Source: Thermoplasmatota archaeon
GTDB lineage: Archaea; Thermoplasmatota; E2; DHVEG-1
DNA: 10,342 nucleotides
Direction of reading: 5' to 3'
NCBI GenBank assembly: GCA_030612095.1
Contig: JAUWOO010000057.1
Location: 1-10,342, forward strand
How positions within the stretch are numbered: the first letter of the stretch is position 1; each line of letters opens with the position of its first letter. The position numbers and the translations under genes are program-made. The notes under the pieces are model-generated. The model had not been told where the DNA came from, ran no database searches, and worked only from the letters and a program-made list of their open reading frames with translations. Positions 6,441 through 10,342 of the stretch are shown one piece after another.

Positions 6441-7418
6441 CTATGTCACCTGTATATAGAGATGTGTTTCTCTGTAAGCGCCATCTATTTTTTCTTTTGC
6501 AATGTCTTTGTAATCAACATCATGGTAATAATCTTCAGTTGACTGCGTAAATAAAAGAAATGCCAGTTTGAAATTTCCTTTCTTTTCTATGCTAAAGGTA
6601 TAATTGTACTCCCATTGTGGTTCCCATGCCCCTTCTATGTCAATCGGTGTGTGATTAAGTGTAGCGTACAAATTGTCAACAAACCACATATGATCATAGA
6701 TAGTTTCATTTTCTCCAGTTGTCTCATTGTGGCTAATTGTTTGGTTGACAAGCCATATTTCAACAGTATAGTTGATGGTTTTGTATTCGTGGTTTACTAT
6801 GCCTAATATTATTGCTGCATTCTGTCCAGCAGCAAGATTTCTTGGATAATCGTCTGCCATACCCCCAGAACCCAGTATGTAAAATTCTGTGAATTTTTCC
6901 CCTGTTTTTGGAGTGACTATCACATAAACCAAAGAAACAACAGCAATAAGTATCGATGCTGCAAGTATGACTGTGAGTGCCCGATCTAGCTTACTCTCTG
7001 ATTTTGGAAATGATAAGTCAAAAGAAATGGTAAATCGCTCATTTGAATTGATATGAATCCATCTATAAATCGCCACTACTCCAACACCAACGACGAATAT
7101 AAATATAGAAAGGAGGATAGGTTCGAGTCGTATACCCCATGGAGTGTAATTAAGACCAAGCCCAATAAGCGGAACAACGGCTATCGACAGACCAAAGCTC
7201 AGTGCAATTCTTTCTATAATGTCTATTCCCTTGTCTGTTTTTTGGGTTGGAAATAATGCAAAAATTAGTATATATCCAGGTATAAAAAGAATAAATGGTA
7301 AGCCCAGGATAACTCTTGCAGTTCCCTCCACATTAAGTAATGCCACAGGGAGCAATATAAGACTCCACAACATACATAGAATAACGTCAGCAGGGTACTT
7401 TTTAATCTCAATCCTCAT
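6441..7418 (-). CDS. DUF1616-family membrane protein
   Basis: This 325-residue protein has about five membrane segments (roughly 10-30, 35-57, 68-89, 98-119 and 146-169), then an extracellular C-terminal domain of about 150 residues. The motif ARVILGLPFILFIPGY (34-49) and the post-membrane block FTEFYILGSGG...YPRNL...G...GIVNHE are typical of DUF1616, a largely archaeal family without an established biochemical role. The external domain carries six N-glycosylation sequons (Asn216, 225, 231, 237, 255, 272), with another at Asn90 in a loop. This supports the topology and suggests glycosylation. The ATG lies 8 bp after the preceding gene's stop; its ribosome-binding site is weak, so coupled translation is likely. 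It is last of three cotranscribed membrane-protein genes. An envelope or surface-assembly role is inferred from location only. Confidence 0.85.
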   Translation of the reverse strand: MRIEIKKYPADVILCMLWSLILLPVALLNVEGTARVILGLPFILFIPGYILIFALFPTQKTDKGIDIIERIALSFGLSIAVVPLIGLGLNYTPWGIRLEPILLSIFIFVVGVGVVAIYRWIHINSNERFTISFDLSFPKSESKLDRALTVILAASILIAVVSLVYVIVTPKTGEKFTEFYILGSGGMADDYPRNLAAGQNAAIILGIVNHEYKTINYTVEIWLVNQTISHNETTGENETIYDHMWFVDNLYATLNHTPIDIEGAWEPQWEYNYTFSIEKKGNFKLAFLLFTQSTEDYYHDVDYKDIAKEKIDGAYRETHLYIQVT

Positions 7419-7426
7419 TTTCTAGC

Positions 7427-7675
7427 CTAGATAGCCAAAACACTTATTATCTTTTTTCCCACAATCACTATGAAAACTAAGATAAACAAATAGATGAAGA
7501 TATTAATCCTATCTTTAAGATTGACTGTGGTAAACACATCTGTAAGCTCCCTTACAATAAGGACCCCAATAAATATCAAAATAAAGAATATCTCTAAGTT
7601 TGCATCACCTGTTATAAAAAGTACCAATAATACCCATCCAGCAATGACTAGGGTGATTTTCTCAGACATCAACAT
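7427..7675 (-). CDS. Small three-helix membrane protein, unknown function
   Basis: This 82-residue, very hydrophobic protein has three predicted membrane segments (about 7-22, 27-43 and 58-80). The loops are short: one acidic near Asp24, and one, Arg42-Arg56, with charged residues (RELTDVF, LKDR). I recognise no family and see no catalytic motif. The frame is open further upstream to 7744, but that part would lie inside the preceding gene. The ATG at 7673-7675 starts 5 bp after that gene's stop, with GAGGG about 10 nt upstream, so the short form is preferred; the ATG at 7667-7669 is another option. It sits between the four-cysteine protein and the DUF1616 protein with almost no spacing, so the three probably work in one membrane complex or pathway (inference). 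Confidence 0.75.
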   Translation of the reverse strand: MLMSEKITLVIAGWVLLVLFITGDANLEIFFILIFIGVLIVRELTDVFTTVNLKDRINIFIYLFILVFIVIVGKKIISVLAI

Positions 7676-7680
7676 GATTC

Positions 7681-8418
7681 TTAGTCCCTCATTTTTAAAT
7701 GAAAGGCCATTTTCTTTCCATTGTGGGTAATATCGTTTATCCAAATTTCCTTCTTGGATGCTTTTGTTATTGCAGTGAGAACAGCGCTACATGTTGGACA
7801 GGGATACTTGGTACATATACTAGGATCATTCGTACAAAATACTGGCTTTTCTAGCTCCAATTTCCAGCTATCTTGCTCTTTTGTAAAAGACACTGATTTG
7901 AGAATGTCCATACCTACAAATGCTTGCAACTTTTCTTCGATATTCTCGCGTCCAGCATTTTCAAAATCTGCTTCTTTTTCTACCTCTTGTAACAGTTTTA
8001 ACCCAGATGGTGGAATGGATATACCAAGGCTTTTTCCATTGGTTCCAGTTGAAAAAACAAAGTCATCATCAATTTCAGGTAGAGCTACATCTGAATTATT
8101 CAATGGGATGAAGATCCTTTCTTCTGTAAGAATATCAGATTTAGGTATGAACACTGCATTTCCTGCGAGGTTTAATTCTTTTGTTATGCTTTTCACTATG
8201 CCAAGAGTTCCTTCTATCTGTGCATTACTAATTTTTTGGGGAATACTTCTTTCTGTTATCATGAAAATCATGAAAATACCTATTAATATTGAAGCAAAAC
8301 CTATTTTTATGTAGAGAGAAGTAGAATTCAAAAGAAAAACTATACCAATTGCTATGAGTACTATTCCAATGATCTTTGCTTTGACGTGGGGTTGATCCAG
8401 CATAAAACGTCGTTTCAT
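7681..8418 (-). CDS. Two-TM membrane protein with cytoplasmic four-cysteine motif, unknown function
   Basis: This 245-residue protein starts with a basic segment (MKRRF), then two membrane helices (about 15-30 and 37-54) joined by a short loop with an Asn-Ser-Thr sequon. By the positive-inside rule the large C-terminal part (55-245) is cytoplasmic. Near its end lies Cys195-x6-Cys202-x4-Cys207-Pro-Thr-Cys210, suited to a zinc or iron-sulfur site. It is followed by a beta-rich tail (KKEIWINDITHNG...FHLKM). The CPxC-plus-strand pattern distantly recalls the end of V4R domains, but I would not assign that family. The ATG at 8416-8418 has GGTAGGAG 7 nt upstream; a TTG 13 codons earlier is open but lacks this support. 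It is first in a three-gene membrane operon, divergent from the surface protein at 8492. A sensory or redox-regulated role is only a possibility. Confidence 0.75.
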   Translation of the reverse strand: MKRRFMLDQPHVKAKIIGIVLIAIGIVFLLNSTSLYIKIGFASILIGIFMIFMITERSIPQKISNAQIEGTLGIVKSITKELNLAGNAVFIPKSDILTEERIFIPLNNSDVALPEIDDDFVFSTGTNGKSLGISIPPSGLKLLQEVEKEADFENAGRENIEEKLQAFVGMDILKSVSFTKEQDSWKLELEKPVFCTNDPSICTKYPCPTCSAVLTAITKASKKEIWINDITHNGKKMAFHLKMRD

Positions 8419-8425
8419 CTTTCTA

Positions 8426-8433
8426 CTCCTACC
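8426..8433 (-). promoter_or_regulatory. Ribosome-binding site fixing the ATG start at 8418
   Basis: The minus strand reads GGTAGGAG followed by 7 nt and ATG (8416-8418). This places the start 13 codons inside the longest open frame, which would begin with TTG at 8455-8457 and be translated through this site. Confidence 0.7.
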
Positions 8434-8461
8434 AACTACGAAAAGGATATTAGCCAAAAGG

Positions 8462-8470
8462 ATTTAAAAC
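8462..8470. promoter_or_regulatory. Probable shared TATA element of the divergent membrane operon and surface protein
   Basis: The 73-bp gap between the divergent starts (8419-8491) holds one good TATA-like element, ATTTAAAAC, whose core TTTAAA (8463-8468) is palindromic. Read to the right, a start about 25 bp on would fall near 8491, giving a nearly leaderless mRNA for the gene at 8492; CAAAAGG just upstream could be its BRE. Read to the left, a start near 8441 would leave a leader of about 23 nt that includes the GGTAGGAG ribosome-binding site. This is inferred from spacing only. Confidence 0.45.
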
Positions 8471-8491
8471 ATTTGTGTTATTATTGTGGAA

Positions 8492-10342
8492 ATGATGTGG
8501 TTACGAGGAATATCTTGTTTAGCACTTGTTTTTCTCCTTATTTTCACCTCGTTTCCGGTTCAGGGTATTCCCCCACATGAGAACTTTGAAGAGGCGGATG
8601 AGGATCTCTATTCAATCATTGCATTTCTTGCAGATACCAAACTATTATGTGAAGAATCACTAGAATATGCACTATCTGTTAATTGTACTATTGCCTTTAG
8701 TCAAACTATTGATATGGATTACTCACAAAACAGTTTAAATTTATCCATTGAAAAATCAGAGCAACTAGACGATAAACTCTCATATTCCTATGGCATCCTT
8801 AACAAAATAGAAGGTAAGGTAGGCAGTTACCAATACCTTAAAGAGATTTTAACCCCACTGAAATCTCTTGGTTTAAATGTTTCTACTTTTGCATCCTATC
8901 ACAGTAGAATACTTGCAAGCCTTACAGAAATTGTTGGTTTTATTGCCGGAGGAGAAACCAATGATACTAGTATGTTATTTGCTCTAACAGACATGCAATC
9001 TGCAATTTCACACTGTAGAAATAATGTTGGTAACATGGAGATAAAACTGGATGACATCGATCAAATTTTCTCTACGACTACTTTGGAAGGTATAGTACCT
9101 GAATTATATCAATTATTAGACACTTACGAAGATTACATCAATTCTTTAATTGGATTCTTTCCATGTACAGAACCGCTTCTCTTGCTTTATGTTGATGAAA
9201 ATGACATCTATCTTGGCGAGGAATTTAATGCCCATGGATATTTTATAGCAGATAGTGGATTTGTTGCTGATCATACCATAGAACTAAACTGGACCAACAC
9301 CAAAATAAACACAACCTTAACAGATGCAAAGGGCAGATATACCTTTACTATACCAATTTTGTTAGACAGCAATCCTACCACCTATAATGTAACAACATCT
9401 ACAACATACAACAACACCATTTATTCGTCAAGTGTTGTATTAGTAACAGTTCATAAAATACCAACTAGCCTTACCCTTTCAGTTCCTGCAAACCATTATT
9501 TCATAAACGAATCAATAGATTTTTCTGGAAAACTCATAGATTATAAAAACAGAGGTGTAAGTTCAAATATTTCTTTGCATTTTGCAAGATTCACCATCCC
9601 GCTGACAACAGATGATAACGGCAGTTTCAATTATGTTTTCAATGAAACATTGTCTTTTGGAAGGTATCCTGCATTTGTTTCTTTTGACCCTGAAAAGATA
9701 TATGAATCATGTAAATCCCAGATTATCAACATAAGTATTGATACTCCTACACGTCTCACTCTTTATACGTCCAGTAGCAAGACACTATTAGGAGAAGATA
9801 TAAAGTTATATGGTAGGTTGACCAGCAGCATTGATAATTCCACACTGTCAAATAAAACGATATGTGTTTTTCTAAATAATAAAAAAATTGGCTCCATTAA
9901 TACTAATAAATCTGGTTTTTATAATTTTACATATTCAACAGGAAGTCTGTACGAAGGTACATATACATTGTATTCTAGGTTTGATTCTGATGATATAGAG
10001 TGGAGAAGTTCTTCATCAGAGGTTATAAAAATATTTTTGATAACTGGTTTTATTCAAAAAATTTCTGAAGGTTTTAATGTTGCAATAAGCGAAAATCTTG
10101 ACGTGATAGTAGTTATCATAATAATGGCAGTAATGTTATTGATAGTATTTCTTCTAAGAAAAAGATTACTTGCTGTTTTCAAAAAAGAAAAACCATCTCC
10201 TCAATTAACCATACCTTCTTCAGATATAATTTCTAAATTACGTCCATCTGGAAAGACCTATTTTGAAAAAAATGAACTGATGATGGATATCTGTACAGCG
10301 CAAAACGGTAATTTAAAGTATGGGATAGTTTCTCAATATAGA
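8492..10342 (+). CDS. Large secreted single-pass surface protein with Ig-like repeats, probably N-glycosylated (partial)
   Basis: The frame is open for 617 codons from ATG at 8492-8494 to the right edge, so the C-terminus is missing. Residues 1-25 look like a signal peptide (hydrophobic core to Phe21, possible cleavage after Val-Gln-Gly25). Residues 30-225 look mostly helical. Three related beta-sandwich units follow, starting near 228, 324 and 419, about 95 residues apart; the last two open with PTSLTL and PTRLTL and share a G(K/R)L and a (D/N)xxGxFxxxF-like strand. A membrane helix spans about 538-555, followed by Arg-Lys-Arg and a basic cytoplasmic tail. I count 17 Asn-X-Ser/Thr sequons (X not Pro), all before the helix. 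A second ATG (8495) is possible. I do not recognise the full family; an enzymatic or signalling domain may lie beyond the edge. Confidence 0.85.
   Translation, partial: MMWLRGISCLALVFLLIFTSFPVQGIPPHENFEEADEDLYSIIAFLADTKLLCEESLEYALSVNCTIAFSQTIDMDYSQNSLNLSIEKSEQLDDKLSYSYGILNKIEGKVGSYQYLKEILTPLKSLGLNVSTFASYHSRILASLTEIVGFIAGGETNDTSMLFALTDMQSAISHCRNNVGNMEIKLDDIDQIFSTTTLEGIVPELYQLLDTYEDYINSLIGFFPCTEPLLLLYVDENDIYLGEEFNAHGYFIADSGFVADHTIELNWTNTKINTTLTDAKGRYTFTIPILLDSNPTTYNVTTSTTYNNTIYSSSVVLVTVHKIPTSLTLSVPANHYFINESIDFSGKLIDYKNRGVSSNISLHFARFTIPLTTDDNGSFNYVFNETLSFGRYPAFVSFDPEKIYESCKSQIINISIDTPTRLTLYTSSSKTLLGEDIKLYGRLTSSIDNSTLSNKTICVFLNNKKIGSINTNKSGFYNFTYSTGSLYEGTYTLYSRFDSDDIEWRSSSSEVIKIFLITGFIQKISEGFNVAISENLDVIVVIIIMAVMLLIVFLLRKRLLAVFKKEKPSPQLTIPSSDIISKLRPSGKTYFEKNELMMDICTAQNGNLKYGIVSQYR

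Noticed and set aside
7676..7744. N-terminal extension of the small membrane protein
   Set aside because: It would overlap the end of the preceding gene by 64 bp. The extra residues are polar and unlike the rest of the protein, and a better placed ATG with GAGGG follows the upstream stop.
7721..8314. A 197-codon open frame on the + strand
   Set aside because: It lies fully antisense to the four-cysteine membrane protein. Its product is low-complexity Ser/Phe-rich with no motif, and the opposite frame has a ribosome-binding site, membrane helices and operon context.

Overview
The window looks like chromosomal DNA from an AT-rich archaeon, most likely a euryarchaeote of the methanogen/ANME type. 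The lineage is an inference. It rests on two archaeal-type sugar-1-phosphate nucleotidylyltransferases of about 400 residues, a DUF1616-type membrane protein, a soluble multi-PAS sensor of the style common in methanogens, TATA-like elements instead of -35/-10 boxes, and surface proteins dense in N-glycosylation sequons. I see no rRNA, tRNA, CRISPR array or recognisable transposase.

Layout. (1) 1-135, + strand: the last 44 codons of an unrecognised gene. Its stop codon overlaps, tail to tail, the stop of (2) a three-PAS protein on the minus strand (132-1376). That protein ends abruptly at the start of a fourth PAS unit and has no kinase domain. (3) 1377-1907: a gap with one doubtful 62-codon ORF, a cluster of inverted repeats and a 12-bp palindrome. 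(4) 1908-6176, minus strand: a tight three-gene operon, transcribed as nucleotidylyltransferase paralogue 2, then glmS, then nucleotidylyltransferase/acetyltransferase paralogue 1 (GlmU-like). (5) 6177-6440: the operon promoter, two hairpins and a T-tract terminator for the genes to the right. (6) 6441-8418, minus strand: three membrane-protein genes, namely a 2-TM protein with a four-cysteine cytoplasmic motif, a small 3-TM protein and a DUF1616 protein. (7) 8492 to the window end, + strand: a long open frame (617 codons, no stop) for a secreted, single-pass surface protein with three Ig-like repeats and 17 N-glycosylation sequons. It is divergent from (6) and probably shares a TTTAAA promoter element with it.

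How they fit. GlmS makes glucosamine-6-phosphate. A mutase (GlmM), not in this window, would give glucosamine-1-phosphate, and the GlmU-like enzyme would acetylate and uridylylate it to UDP-GlcNAc, a precursor for surface glycans. The second paralogue keeps the nucleotidylyltransferase motifs but has lost the acetyltransferase active-site residues, so it may have another substrate or a structural role. The genes at 6441-10342 look like a cell-envelope module whose outward-facing parts are rich in N-glycosylation sites. This makes a sugar-nucleotide operon next door plausible, though the functional link is inference. The most unusual items are the paralogue pair flanking glmS, the uncharacterised divergent envelope module, and the truncated mosaic PAS gene.
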